Shown here: positions 1 to 12,800 of the stretch, piece by piece
Layout of the letters: every line of letters begins with the position of its first letter
Position numbering within the stretch: the first letter of the stretch is position 1
NCBI GenBank assembly: GCA_963402885.1
Contig: OY727093.1
Location: 12,597,501 to 12,661,500 of the forward strand
Direction: 5' to 3'
Source of the DNA: Antedon bifida
Taxonomy: Eukaryota > Echinodermata > Crinoidea > Comatulida > Antedonidae
DNA: 64,000 nt
Notes under the pieces: model-generated
Seen by the model: the letters and a program-made list of their open reading frames with translations, nothing else
Databases searched by the model: none
What the model was told of the DNA's origin: nothing
Position numbers and translations under genes: made by a program

Positions 1-1074
1 TCAAAATCTAAAGAACGAACCTCACACGTCTTTTTTTTGAGTGATACACTATGGATAAGCGGCCCACGGAAATAATATGTGGACATTGCCAACAATCATA
101 GGCCTACAGTAACATAACATGGCTAATAAGCATATAACATTCAGACTTGCTTGTTTTCTAGTGGATTTTCATTTACTTTTAGTCCGGCGGCAGGAGGGGG
201 GAATCACCACCCGAAAGGGGACAAATTGCCATCGAACTTTTCTAGACCAGAATTTTCCGTAGATTACTAATATGGAAGGTATTCAATCAGGATAGGAAGC
301 GTTTTCGAGATGTAAGGGGTCAAAGTTCAAAATTGACCAATTACAACAATGTATTATGTATATGTATTATAACAAATTTATTGAAGCACAATTTGGTCTT
401 TTATTACATTTTTATGATTATAAATGTAAAACAAATACTTTTCAATTAAAGGTCAAATGTCAATATTGACCAATCACACAATTTGCATATAAACCCAAAT
501 AAAAACTAACATTTAAGACAAAATGTTATGTTTTATCATTCTCTTAAGACATCTATCAATCATACACAATCAAAAGAGCACATTTATCATTACACAAGTT
601 GACATAGGTCAAAGGTAAACATTTAAACAAGTGATATACTAAATAATGCAAAGTTATTCAAACTATGAGATCGATGTTCTTCATAAATGTAATCACGTTA
701 TTTGATCAGTGAAGTTATGGTATTTTTATATTTTTTCAAGTGGGCATTATTTTAAATGTATTAATATAATACTGTAAAATAAATAATAAAAATATTAATA
801 TTATGACGGTTAAAATGTTATGATGTTAAAATGTTACGATGACCTTCAATGATTTGCCACTATACAGTTGCATTTATTAGGGCTACAATACTCGTTTTTG
901 GAAAATAAACTACTATTCATCAGAACCAGAGAATACCAAATCGTACAGGATAAGGCATAGGCAGATCCAGGTGGCCAAACTCAATCCACAGACAGACCAC
1001 AATTTTTATGTAGCCACAGATAGTTTGGCCCATACAGGAAAGATTTTCCTGTACACAAAAGATTATAAAATAAC

Positions 1075-1960
1075 CCATATGGATTTGCCCGAATGAACCC
1101 TCTAAGGACCCTTTTGGGATCTCTATGTAGTGTGCTACATAAGGCCCTGTATTAGAAATTAATATGGGGTAAATAGTTCATAGATGAACTATGGAATAAA
1201 ACTAAAATGTTCACCCTCAATCTTTAAATAACATTTATGGATTTGGCCAAATGAACCTAAGGGCCGATCCTTCATGGACCTTTCGGGGTTCTCTATGTGG
1301 GTCTACAAGAGACCCTATATTGGAAATACTGTATGTGGGGTGAAAATTTGGGTTCATAGAGATATAATAAATATCCCTGTGCACCCTCGATCATCCATAA
1401 GGAACATTTTATGGATTTGCCCAAATTAACCCAAAGGCCGGTCGTTCTCCATGGATGGACATTAAGCCCCATAATGGAAATATAAGGGGTGACACTGTGA
1501 GTTCATATAGACAGGCGCGGCCCATGGAATAAAGCTGCCTGTGCACTCTCGATCCTTAAGGAACACTTATGGATTTGCCAAAATTAATCCCCCAAAGGCC
1601 GGTCCTCCATGGATGGACATTAAGCCCCATAATGGAAATATAAGGGGTGACAATGTGGGTTTATATAGACAGGCACATGGAATAAAGCTGCCTGTGCACT
1701 CTCGATCCTTAAGGAACCGATTTGGATTTTGCCTAAAATGAAACAACAGCAGGTCATCTATTTAGACCCTTCTCTACTCTATGTTCAGTTCTACATTTGG
1801 CCCCTGTATCGGATCAATGCATTTGGCTACATAAGTTACTGTGTTAGAAATATATCGGGTAACTAAAACTGTAGGTTCCAATATTAAGCCATGGGAAAAG
1901 CCTGTCTGTGCACCCTCAATCCTTTTAAAAGGAACCCATATGGATTTGCCAAAATGAACC
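1075..1960. repeat. Degenerate tandem repeat, ~155-175 bp period, inside the 2.7-kb element
   Basis: The phrase ATGGATTTGCC followed by an AA(A/T)(T/A)-type stretch recurs near 1080, 1237, 1408, 1567, 1720 and 1939. Each is preceded by a 'ccctcaatcctt'-like stretch. Units at about 1441-1597 and 1598-1735 are nearly identical; the others are more diverged. These subrepeats make up much of the interior of the flanking inverted-repeat element. No coding function is visible. Confidence 0.7.
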
Positions 1961-2189
1961 AAGGGTAACTTCTGAATTCTCTATGAACCGTACATTCCGT
2001 TTATTGGAGATACATGGATACCTGAATGAAATTGCTCAAATGTTTCTGAAATACATTGTACTGTATAGTCGTAGTATTCCCCTTCCACACCTCTTTGCAT
2101 TAAATCCGCCCGATAGGCTCTTATGTACAGGATTTCAAAGCAATAATCACACTTGTTTTTTTCAAGCAGTATAATCTATTAGATTGAAT

Positions 2190-2700
2190 AAAAATATCTA
2201 TTATAAACAATTTGCCGTCAGAAATCTCTATGCCATGTCGTTGTTTAGATGAGAAAAACAGGTCAAAGGTTAAAATTACAGAAAAATAGTGTTTCAGTCA
2301 CTTTTTGAAAAAAATGTTGCATTATGGCAAGTATAAACATATATATTGTGAACAATTTGATACCAAAATTGGCTCCTTACGACAAATATTTATTAATTTA
2401 TGTTTTTATAACCTTATTCAATTATGTCAAAGGTTAATAACCACACTTCCAGTCATTTTCAAGCAATATCATCTGTTACACTGCATATAAATGTATATCT
2501 TGGGAACAATTTGCTCCAATTTTTAATTCTCTCCGACCTGCCGTTACTTAGATATAGCAAAAAGAGGTCAAAGGTTAAAATTGCTAAAAATGGAATTTCC
2601 GGTCAATTTTACAAAGAAAGTTCTGTTAGAGGTAATATAAACATATACATTGTGAACAATTTGACACCAAAATTATCTCACTAGGTCCAGAATTTCCAGA
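2190..2700. repeat. Internal direct repeats near the right arm of the 2.7-kb element
   Basis: Blocks containing ggtcaaaggttaaaatt followed by an 'aaaatggaatttccggtca'-like stretch and 'aacatatacattgtgaacaatttg' recur, near 2260-2370 and 2565-2680 with a partial copy near 2430-2520. They are degenerate, carry no ORF of note and belong to the same element. Confidence 0.55.
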
Positions 2701-2884
2701 GATATAGCATGTTTTTATATTGGTCAATTTTGAACTTTGACCCCTTATATCTCAAAAACGCTTCCTATCCTGATCGATTACCTTCCATATTCGTAATCTA
2801 CGGAAAATTCTGGTCTAGTAAAGTTGGATTGCAATTTGTCCCCTTTCGGGTGGTGATATCCCCCTCCTGCTCCTGCCACCGGAC

Positions 2885-4045
2885 TATTTAGCATGTAGAA
2901 TAAAACTAGTAACAGTGGCTATATTAATAATTATATTTTTTATACACATAATGTACCTATTTCAAGCCGTTCTTAATTAAAATGGCGAGTATAATCATGA
3001 TCATTGTTCATTAATATAACACTAATTATTATTAATAACTAACCATTTATGGTCATTGATGTTATCGCGTCTAATAATAAAATATTTTTTTGTTAATAAG
3101 CCCAAATTTTCCAGCCTTGATTTTACATTTTAAACGAAAGAATTTATTTGTTGTTAACCCCAATTTTGCAGTCTTAATAATGACCCTTTTCACAGTGCAT
3201 TTTACATGATATTGACCGAGGGTTTTTACGCCTCTATAGCCACTGATCAATGTTCAATGCCATAATTAATGTACTTTTTAAAATGAATATTGAAATGTTT
3301 CAACATACCCAATTCAATAAAAGGGTCCGTTTTCTAGTTCAATCTTTTGATTAGAGAGGTTGGAGTTTCATTTTGAACGAAAGTATATACAAAATAAATA
3401 AATTGATTACGAAGTTACATGTCATTTTCACCTATCACCAAAAAACTAACCTTTTCAACACTAATTAATTGTTACGAAGCCAATTTATATTATATATTTC
3501 ATTAAAACTGAACTACGGTAAATGAAGAGTAAGTATCAGTTAATATGAATAATATAACTAGTAGGTCTATGAACTTGCGTCCAGACACAGAACTGTGTCA
3601 TTACTATCATAAATGTTGAAAAAACCACTTATAAAACCTTAAAAAAAAAAAATATAATTGTGTTTGGAGAAGGCTAGCAAACAAATAGATAATGTACAAA
3701 CCTTTTTCTGGATTAATTAAAGGAGCAAGCGTTCCTAATACTCTGCTGCTGCTACCTAGACTGATTGTTCACCTTCTGACGATAATTGATTGATTGAACC
3801 CCCCGCCCCCCGCCCCCCACGGCATCTGATAACCAAGAAAAACATTTACCAGGACTGTTTCAATGATTTAATATCTGACGGCGTATTATTATAACATTGG
3901 CCTAGACAGTCAAAAGAAAGATTGTAAATACCTCCCTTTATGTTGACAGAGCCAAAATAAAGTTGTGACCATTATCGAATGATTATTTGACAGTGAATTA
4001 TTATAATACCGGCCTGGTTGACAGCAAAAACGAAGTTATTATTTA
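2885..4045. other. Intergenic, no recognisable gene
   Basis: AT-rich spacer between the 2.7-kb element and the 3' side of gene copy A. A short C-rich run of CCCCGCC type lies near 3800-3820. I see no ORF, RNA gene or homology to the rest of the window here. Confidence 0.5.
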
Positions 4046-4289
4046 TTGGACAAGATTTTACAGATTTCTGTCTACATGCATCTATATAATACTGTATTAT
4101 CAGCAAAGGCTTTCATAGACTCTCTTCTCCCAGACGTTTTTTGGGTCCAGCAGCTACCTATAAATTATAGTCGAGTTTCCAAATTCGCAAAACTGTCAGC
4201 CTTAGATACTAAAGCTACCGCTATGAAACAGCTTATTAATGAATGTGTCCTCCTGGGACATAGCTGGCTAGAGCCGCGGCGCGAAAAAA

Positions 4290-4936
4290 TCCTATTAACT
4301 AACATAGATTTACTATACATTAAGCAGATTCAACATTATTGTTTTGATTAATAGGCAAAACATACAAGGAAATGACTTCATTGGAAAAGAAGTAATCTTA
4401 GTATTTGGGGAAATCTCCTGAAATTGTTCACAATAACAACAGATTAAATAAAATACTGTCCAGATAACAATGAACATTTCGTAGACTACTACAATTGTTT
4501 ATAATACAAAACCAAAACCGCACTGTACAATATATTGCTTAAAGGTTTAAAATGGTATTTCCAGATATTATATTAAACAATTTGCTTATGTCAACATTAT
4601 AGCTCAACAGCGTTTAAAACTCAGGTTTTTGTTGAGACAATACCACGATGATACACAGCACGATTTATTAAAATAACATCTCACATCTTGATCATGATAA
4701 TCTGAATATATAATTTTAACATCGAATCTATCTTGGGATAAATATTTTACTAACAACTTATATTCACGATATTACTGAACTTGTTTTAGTGTGTTTAATT
4801 AGCATAATACAGTGCCGCCAACGGAACCATTAAATGACGGTAGGTATCCTCTAGTGAAATTAAAATACAGTAATTGTGTTTATTTAGGTAAACACAGATT
4901 AACAATAGATTGACAATCTACATTTTCAAGTCCTGA
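4290..4936 (-). other. 3' flank block of copy A (conserved in every unit)
   Basis: This block is repeated at about 23420-24012 (copy B), 38350-38973 (remnant X) and 41660-42294 (copy C), with roughly 90 percent or higher identity by eye. It contains the presumed 3' UTR and the downstream spacer of the minus-strand receptor gene. Only the part nearest the stop codon, with the AATAAA signal, is likely to be transcribed as UTR. It marks the left border of each tandem unit. Confidence 0.7.
4879..4884 (-). promoter_or_regulatory. Candidate poly(A) signal of copy A
   Basis: AATAAA on the minus strand, about 55 bases past the conserved end of the cytoplasmic-tail frame. It is kept at the same position in copies B (23955-23960), C (42237-42242) and remnant X (38938-38943). 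Confidence 0.45.
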
Positions 4937-5138
4937 TTATATGCCATCACTTGACGAGGCGTTCAATAGAACGATCTGTGAAGAACTCTCATGATTATAC
5001 TCTGAATCCGGAACAATCTGGTGTGTCCATCCTTTACAAATACTCTCTTTAACCTTCTTCAGTAAATCAGCTGTATAAGGTAAATAATATACAAAGTAAG
5101 TATTATTACAATTATACAAATAGCGGCCTACATATTGA
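4937..5138 (-). pseudogene. Out-of-frame remnant of the C-terminal tail of copy A
   Basis: In copies B and C the last exon reads on for a further 68 codons and ends in SSSDGI. In A the same sequence is present and still open (60 codons, 4937-5119), but a 2-bp deletion near 5145 (A has 'gattatgctaaag' where B has 'gattatagactaaag') shifts the frame, so translation ends at 5139. The tail would be cytoplasmic and includes a lysine-rich KKVKES segment. Either A encodes a tail-less receptor, or the frameshift lies in an intron (a GTAAGT donor sits just upstream at 5162-5167), or A is an early pseudogene. Confidence 0.75.
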
Positions 5139-6838
5139 TTATGCTAAAGTAATTAATGAAAACTTACCAAAGACTAACACTAAGATGGACAAGTTAAGCA
5201 TCAGTAGAATAAACGGTGTGATTTCATGAAGAAGAATAATTGAATCATCTGTCGTGTATAAAGAATCATCCATGTCAATAATTGTACCAATCGATAAGTT
5301 AACAATTATGAAGATCAGTGTCAACAACTGAAATCTTTGATCCGATTTTTCCTTCATTGGCTCAAGATAAAGATGTAATGCAATAAGAATAACAGTTACA
5401 AATAAAGAATAAGACATGTTTGATGCTTCGTCGTCTTTGAAATTAGCGATAAGTGAAAGAATTGCTTTATTGTACATCTCAAATACTTCCCAGTACCAAA
5501 ACCGTGAGTTGTATTGCTTACAAAAGAACTTTAATCCCACAATTTCTGGTCGTACACTATTAATATCTTCGTTATGTGAGGCATTACGTTTATATTTCCA
5601 ATACAAAACGGCAACAACTGTAAGAGGAAAACCTATTACATACAGCAATGAAACAAACACGATGTTTTTGTTAGTATTGTACATCGAACCATTGTTATCT
5701 TCCAAATTCATAATAGAATAGTCGGACGTAAGTATTTTCTTTGCATAATTGTGATTGTCATCTGATGTAACATTAAATGTACGAATCGACCACGGACCTA
5801 CGGCCATGATATTTGAGCAGGAATTTGCATACGTTAAGTACATTAACATGATTGCAATTGATAAGCATTTGTCTTTTAAACGATGAGCTGTGTAATCACC
5901 ACGATATCTATTGATAAGGTGTAGCAGCAAGCAAACTGTTGACGCCAATATCAGGATAACAAAAGGTGTGGCTATACCAATATACAAAAGTGTATATGCA
6001 TTCCAAGAACCAGACAAAATACACGCCGGACTGAGAAGATTAACATACCGAATAATGTCAAGATACTGTAAACTTTGTCCAACCGATTGAAAGTCTTCTG
6101 GCCAGTGAATTTCATTTATTTCAGATAGTATACCAAGGATCTGATAGAAATTGATAGCTATCTTCATGTGAGTGAAAAAAGAACCCATACGTGCGATACT
6201 ATTTCTTTTATCTATCTGCCAAACTATGTATCCAACAACGGCGATTATTAAGATAATAACAGCAAATAGAATAATCATAATGAAACTCTTCTGACATTTA
6301 TGACATTCGTTGAACAATTCGTAATAACCTGGTAAACATGCGCCACATAACCATCCTGTATAACCACTGGAACAATTTGCGTCGATACCCCCTACGCAAC
6401 TTTCTAACCGTGGACATATAAACACAGCAGGTAATAGTCCATCGTAAATTGCATTTTTCAAAGCACCAGGATTACTTTCACTAAAGCTTTTGCTAACTAA
6501 CTGCGTAATAAAATCATTGTACTTGTCTTTACTTTCTGAATCAAATCCCCAAAACCACCAGTAGCCCGGTAGCAATTGTTGAAAGTCACGTGCACAGTCG
6601 ACACCTTCTGGACAAGGTGTGCACTCACCGAATCGATCAACACGATGAAAGTTATCAAGGCAATAACAAGCATTGAGATATGCTAATTGGTCAGTCTTAG
6701 TTCCACCTGGACATGTTTGACAATCAGTAATCGTAGTAGCACCAGCATTATGTGAGAAACTTCCATTTGGACATGGTTTGCAGTTATTAAGCCAGCTCTC
6801 TTCCTCACTCTTTCCCAACTCATCGTTGTAAAATCCTC
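5139..6838 (-). CDS. Copy A exon 18: Cys-rich stalk plus multi-pass membrane module
   Basis: This single 1.7-kb exon encodes residues 503-1068. It starts at the acceptor AG before GAGG, which completes a glycine codon from exon 17. The ectodomain part has paired cysteines in CxxCPxG(S/T) spacing (NCKPCPNGSF, DCQTCPGGT, ECTPCPEGVDC), resembling GCC2/GCC3 or ephrin-receptor-like repeats. An EGF-like CGACLPGYYELFNECHKC sits next to the membrane. In exon-18 numbering, clear hydrophobic segments are near 178-200, 275-301, 319-340, 385-407, 467-485, 494-514 and 525-550. Weaker ones are near 217-233 and 445-460 (the FWYWEVFEMYNKAIL region). It is not a rhodopsin-type seven-helix pattern. The frame ends early relative to B and C. 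Confidence 0.85.
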
Positions 6839-9800
6839 CTGAAAATATACAATCTTACTGTAATTAAATATTATTTTGTTCCAAATATGTCATTCTTTTT
6901 CTCATTCTCACAGATTTCCTTATCTTATCGTTTCAAATGAATTAATACATTTTCAGTATATCATCTCTTTTACATGAAGGTTAAATAAAAACTTTACAAT
7001 ACCAATCTAACAAAAAAATATTAAACAAGCAGGTGCTAATTTCATCATCATCGTCGTCGTCGCCGCCGTCATTATCATCATCATAATCGTAATCATCGTC
7101 GTCGTCATCGTCATCGTCATCATCATCATTAATAATTCCTTTTTTTATTTAACAAATTACCTGGTGGACAAGCATGGCATTCTGGTTTCGCCTTCTCGTT
7201 GTTTTGCCGTAACTGGTAATGCCCCTGCTTACAAGGCTCACATATACCTTCAGTTTCGTTGCATACCATACCATAGTTTATATTAGTAAAATTAAAAAAG
7301 TCAAATATGATCTTAGTTTTATTCGTTAAACAATTACTGAAAAAAAACCAAAAAAAGCACTGAAATAATTAAAGAGGAATATATTTTTGTATATATTAAT
7401 AGAGTAGTATGAGCGTAATATCTGGCCCAGGGCCGGCCAAACCTTTCTCAAATGTAGTTTAAACCAATGATATCCTTATAGTATATGGCAGATACTTACA
7501 TACATTGCTTGGTTCCCACTAGGAATATTTGACCAATCACAAGTGATGGATTATTGTGGCTTGTGATTGGTCAACTCGCATGCGTTGCGTCGTCTACGTC
7601 CTTGCGTTGCGTCTCTAGTGGGAACCAAGCCTTAAGTAGATATCAATATGTTTAGGATGTGAGATGGAAAAGTACACAAATCCCAAAAGAACAAATGTAT
7701 CAAATGTATTTACACTACTGTATTTCCAGACAAAGTTGATGGAATATTCGTCAATTGTCCACAGTCCAAGTAACTGAAAAAAGAATATTAATATTGATGC
7801 ATATACAAATTAATATTGTAGAAATTGAATGTAGGCTTTTAATTGTATTAATTTAAATACATTATTCTATTTATGCCATAACTTACATCCACCAAAAAAT
7901 AAAACAGTTAATATTTTTCCAGGACGCAATCAATCAATTTATCGTTCATAGTTTATTTTGTCTAAATTACTTACACAATTGAATTATTTGACATGTTAGA
8001 AAAGCTTTTCTCTTCGATAAAAGTGATTGGATTATTGAACAAGTACCTGATGAACAAAATAAAAAAACTGTGATGTATTGACAGAATTGTGATGGACCTA
8101 ATAACGTTACTAAGGTGATTGGGTAACGAAAAAAAAAATCAATATTGCAGTACATGGTATGAATACACATGTTATATATTACTATACCGGTAGTCTACAA
8201 ATGGCATAATAATTATTTTTCTTGTAATTATTTAACGTGTAAACAATCAAAGAGTGACATAATCTGAATTAGAAAAGCGTTTATTAATACAATTTCATTC
8301 TACTTACAGTTTTCTCATTACTCCATTTCTAAATGTTCCATTCGTTATATTTTTCAGCTTATTTGCTTGTAAATACCTGAGGAGTGAGGGCCAGATTTGA
8401 ATACAAAATAAACGAAAACAAAGACCAACATTATCTAACATTATTTATGGTTTTACTAATACTATGTTTTTTTTCAAACTACATACTAGTAAAACATATT
8501 GTCCAGCATAATATATTATTATACACGACTAAATGTTCGTAAGCCTACAACTAAGAAATATAACAATATTATGTCAATTTTAACAATTTTTAGCCTCTTA
8601 ACTTTTTGTGTGTGTTTTTGTAAATTGTATTTTATATTTATATTTTTGTATTTTGCCAGTTTTCAAATCACATTTCTGTTTTTTTAAATGGACAATAAAG
8701 TATATATGACTATGACTATGACTATCAACTTCTTCTAGTGGGTCACAAACCTTAACACCACATTAGACTTACCCAAATCTGTATTTCCCCCTTTTTTTAA
8801 ATTTTAGTCCACCAGATGTTTCGATTTTTTTTCTGATTTCAAGCTTTTATTTTACATATGAAACGCCATGTGTGTCAAAAGAATTGACCAACCAATATTA
8901 ATTTGAAATACAGGTTAGAAATTAGACTAAAACTAAATTTGGCCCAGTTTGAATGGATAAACAATTCAAACACTGTAAATATGTCATATTAAGTACATTA
9001 TTATTTTTATTTTACTCACATGGCTTCCAAATCAGTATCATCAAATGCTCCATCTTCAAGGTACGATATTTCATTATGGTCAAGTACCCTAGTAAAAAGA
9101 AATAATCAAGACAAATATACAATTTAACTTAAAACCTATTGACTCTATTACTAATATTTTCGTGATCGCCACCGATATCGCTGCTGTCGCAGCCACCCAG
9201 AGGCTTAGGCTGGTTGCTGTCTGAGGGCTGAGCTAAAACAATTTGAAAATGTGGTATTTTTTTGCTACTTTTGTGATTACATTGTGGTCTAGTTTTAATT
9301 TTGTTAGTTTAAGCGGTGATATTATTTACACATATCGCGGATTCGAACTCGAACGTACTAAGCATTGATTTCAATGGCCACGGCGTTTTACTCACTGAGC
9401 CAAACCGTGATTTACGAAAATCATTCTGTTCAAGGATAGGTGTAATTAATTAAAACTTCAAAGACGCGATCATTCGATACGGTTGACTGGCTGCCGAGAC
9501 TAAACACTGTTTTAATTTGGCGGCCCGACAGCGATTTTTTTTTCCGTACGAGAGTTCCTCCATCGGTTCGTTTCGGCCTCAATCGACTCTCTTCGGTATT
9601 CGGTAAGTCAGCTCACTGATGCGTGACAACATAATACTGTAGAATTTACAAACCGCGAGTTACTTTCACAGGCTCTCAGTCTCACAACAGTAAAAAGAAT
9701 CTACACTAAATACGAACTTTGATTGACATTAATTAATAGATACTAGGCCTAGGCCTACTTAGTAATTACATTAAGAACCCAATAGCATTTTAAAGATATT

Positions 9801-12800
9801 TAGGCCTAGGTCTACGACCCAATAGTAGATATTTAGGCCTAGGTCTAGGTATTGTAGCTATATGGCTAGCCTAGCCACGCTTGTGTAGGCCTATGCCATG
9901 TATTACTTTTGAATTTAAAATGATTATGTACAGTAGGAATTCCTATGCACAGTGTATGTTTTTTATACTTTTTAAAATAATATTATTAAATTAATATTTA
10001 TATTGTAGGCTGATGGAAATTTTACGTTAAAGATGTATTATCCCCAATCATGAAAAATAAAGATTTCAGACTTTTAATAATAGGCCATTTTGGGAGTTTT
10101 AATTCAATAGAAAAAAAAATGATTTCAATTATAAAAAAAAACAAAATATACAGTTAAATCTAACCAAAAACCCATTGCCTGACAGACAATTTGACTATTT
10201 GTTACTTTAAATTATAGTTTTTTTCCGGTAAATAGTTTTTTTGCCAATCCAATTTTTGGTCAAAGTGAATAACTATTATGTGACATTAAAATAACATATT
10301 CAACAATAAAATGTTTACAAAAATTGGGGGTTTTCTTCAGGGGGATAGTATATCGTTAAAATTAAAAACTTATATTTTCCAAGAGTCTAGATTCAAGAAA
10401 TTGTATTGGCCCACTTAAAATGGAAATTTATTATATTTTTAAGAACAAAACAAACAGAATAATACATAAAAAATAATATAGCCTAAATCCTATTATTATT
10501 ACAGTATATCATATTAAAAAATCAAAATATGAATATCATTAAAATAAATTAGGTCAATTAAAATCCTAAAAATACATTACAAAAATAACTGATACGTACT
10601 AACATCTTGTCATAATTTTATTTGAATCAAATTTCTTGTATGAGTAAACATTTCTTTCAATTACGGTAAGTACTTCTCTACGTTGCAAAAAAAAATAACA
10701 GAGAGTTTGCGAAATGTACTAATATTTTATTTGGACTTATTTATAAATAAATGCTGATGCTGTGTGTGTGTGTGTGTTTACTGTTTGTGAATCTGATGAT
10801 ACATTGGTTTGTGGCTGCCTATACAGTATTATATTATTAACATTCTAGGCCTATTATTATTATTATTACACCCAATAATAATAATGCTCTTACCGTTACT
10901 AAAACTATGAGGTTCAGTACTACTATTAATATTTATTATTATATTTACAGTGAGTATAGTATAGTAATGTATAAATCACTCGTGAAAAAAAGCTGCTCAC
11001 GTTTTGTCTTGTGGTTGTTGTCACGCATCAGTGAGCATCGGTGGCTTACCGAAGAGTCGATTGAGTCCGAAACGAACCGATGGAGGAACTCTCGTACGGA
11101 AAAAAAAATCGCGGCCCGACATGGTATTTGTAGATCCGGCCATGGCGGTACACAACAGAGGAGGAGGCTTAGTTGATACGTGATGAAACACGTCAGATTA
11201 CTGTTATTTTTTGCCCTTTTTTTTTAGTGTTTATCATTAAAATTCAAGAAAGTGATGTAGCCTATTGTGTGCGGCCTCTCAATAAACATCAGTGTGTCAA
11301 ATGTGAGCACGTACCATTCAGCGACTTCGGAGGAGATACGTGAAATTACGCAAACAATTTCGTAGCATTAATAATATTATATTGATACTTACAATTCAGT
11401 TAGGTTTTTACAACCTCTAAAAGCGGCTTTTGAAATTGTTTTAATTTTATTCCTATTCAGGTACAAGTATTGAGGAAAAAAATACTTTGATTGAAATAAA
11501 GATCCATTTCCAAGTGAAGAAATGTGATTGTTATCCAGCTGACTGAAAATAAAATATCATATAAGTTGTTATTTATCATTATTTAGGAAATGTGTTTAAT
11601 TTCTGTAACACCAATATTTACCTGTGCCACGCATAGGGGTACTTAATGTATACGGTAACAATTTGTTATTCATTATGAATGATCTTTGTTTTACTGGAAA
11701 ATAGAGGTAAATAAATGTAACTTCTGATATCATCATCATTAACATTTAATAAAATAAAGTGAAAATGAACATTTAAAGAAGCACAAAATAAATGTGATGT
11801 ATGGCAGTATGATGATATGATATAAAACGTTCAACATGTTTGATTCAAAATGGATACCATTTAGAAACATTTCAAACGGCTGGCATGGTTAATTTAATTC
11901 ATTCATGGTGGTGTTCAAATGCAAGTATTACCCATTTAGGTGACCGTACCGATACGAGTTTGTATACATTCCTAAAACTTCTATGATAAAGGATCTATGT
12001 CAGTATTTATTTAAGTATTGTTTTTAAAAAGTATAACGAACTTAGTTACACTTACAGAGAGTCCCAGATTTGGAGGTTATACAATGCTGAAGGAAACACA
12101 GTTAAAAAATTGCTATAGGCAGACCTTCAAAAGAAAACACAATACAGTATAAATATCTTCAACTTTATTACTCACTTTTGTAATAACACAACTGTAAAAC
12201 ATTCAAGTACAAGAGCTGATATGAAAACGAGACTCGCAACCAATGTCGTGCAATAAATATCACGTGCCAAGTGCCAAGCAGTATAAATGTGCTTTTCCCA
12301 GAGAGATGTTATATTGACCGATATTAGAATGTGGTGTAAGGTATACTTACAAAATCTGGACACCAAATAGATCTTTAAATGCTTCTGGATGAATATCGCC
12401 AATCTGATTATTATGAAGTCGTCTGGAAACAAATTAGATTGAAAAACACAATATTCTTGATTGATAAAACTAAAGTAAATCATTTTAGATTAATAAAGTT
12501 TGAATTAATTAAAGATGTGTTGCCCCTTTGACTAATTCCAAAAAAATAAAAAAATAAAGATTTCGAAAAAATTGGGTCATTTTGAAGTATCATAATAGTT
12601 AATAACTTTCACCAAAAATTAGTCGAAAAAAAGTCATTTAACTGAAATACAGATGTTTTTTTTGTTCCAAAAATAACTTTGACTTCCAGTCAAAGTTTTC
12701 GATTAAAATATATCTCATAATGCAACGCGTTTGTTTGGCTACTCTGTATGCATAATTATAAAACTTCCTCACGATCTGTGTGAAAACACCTTCTCAACCA

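Larger units (their letters stand above)
182..2884. mobile_element. 2.7-kb DNA element with ~160-bp terminal inverted repeats
   Basis: The left arm (182-341) and the right arm (2720-2884) are inverted copies of each other along about 160 bp, with scattered mismatches. Both begin GTCCGG(C/T)GGCAGGAG on their own strand. TA lies on both outer sides (180-181 and 2885-2886), which fits a TA target duplication as made by Tc1/mariner-type transposases; that class assignment is inference. No transposase-length ORF is present, so the element would be non-autonomous. Short ORFs inside (for example 1541-1741 and 2424-2684) look like chance frames. The interior is built of degenerate direct repeats. Confidence 0.75.

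Noticed and set aside
1541..2891. Several 60-86 codon frames in the left element
   Set aside because: Short, repetitive, without shared domains; consistent with chance in AT-rich repeats.
4046..4351. 101-codon plus-strand frame near the 3' flank of copy A
   Set aside because: No recognised motif, its right part lies in the repeated 3' flank where other units do not keep the frame; possible mobile-element debris but not supportable as a gene.
5416..5721. 101-codon plus-strand frames at 5416, 24494 and 42776
   Set aside because: Antisense shadows of the conserved exon 18; their conservation follows from the sense frame.
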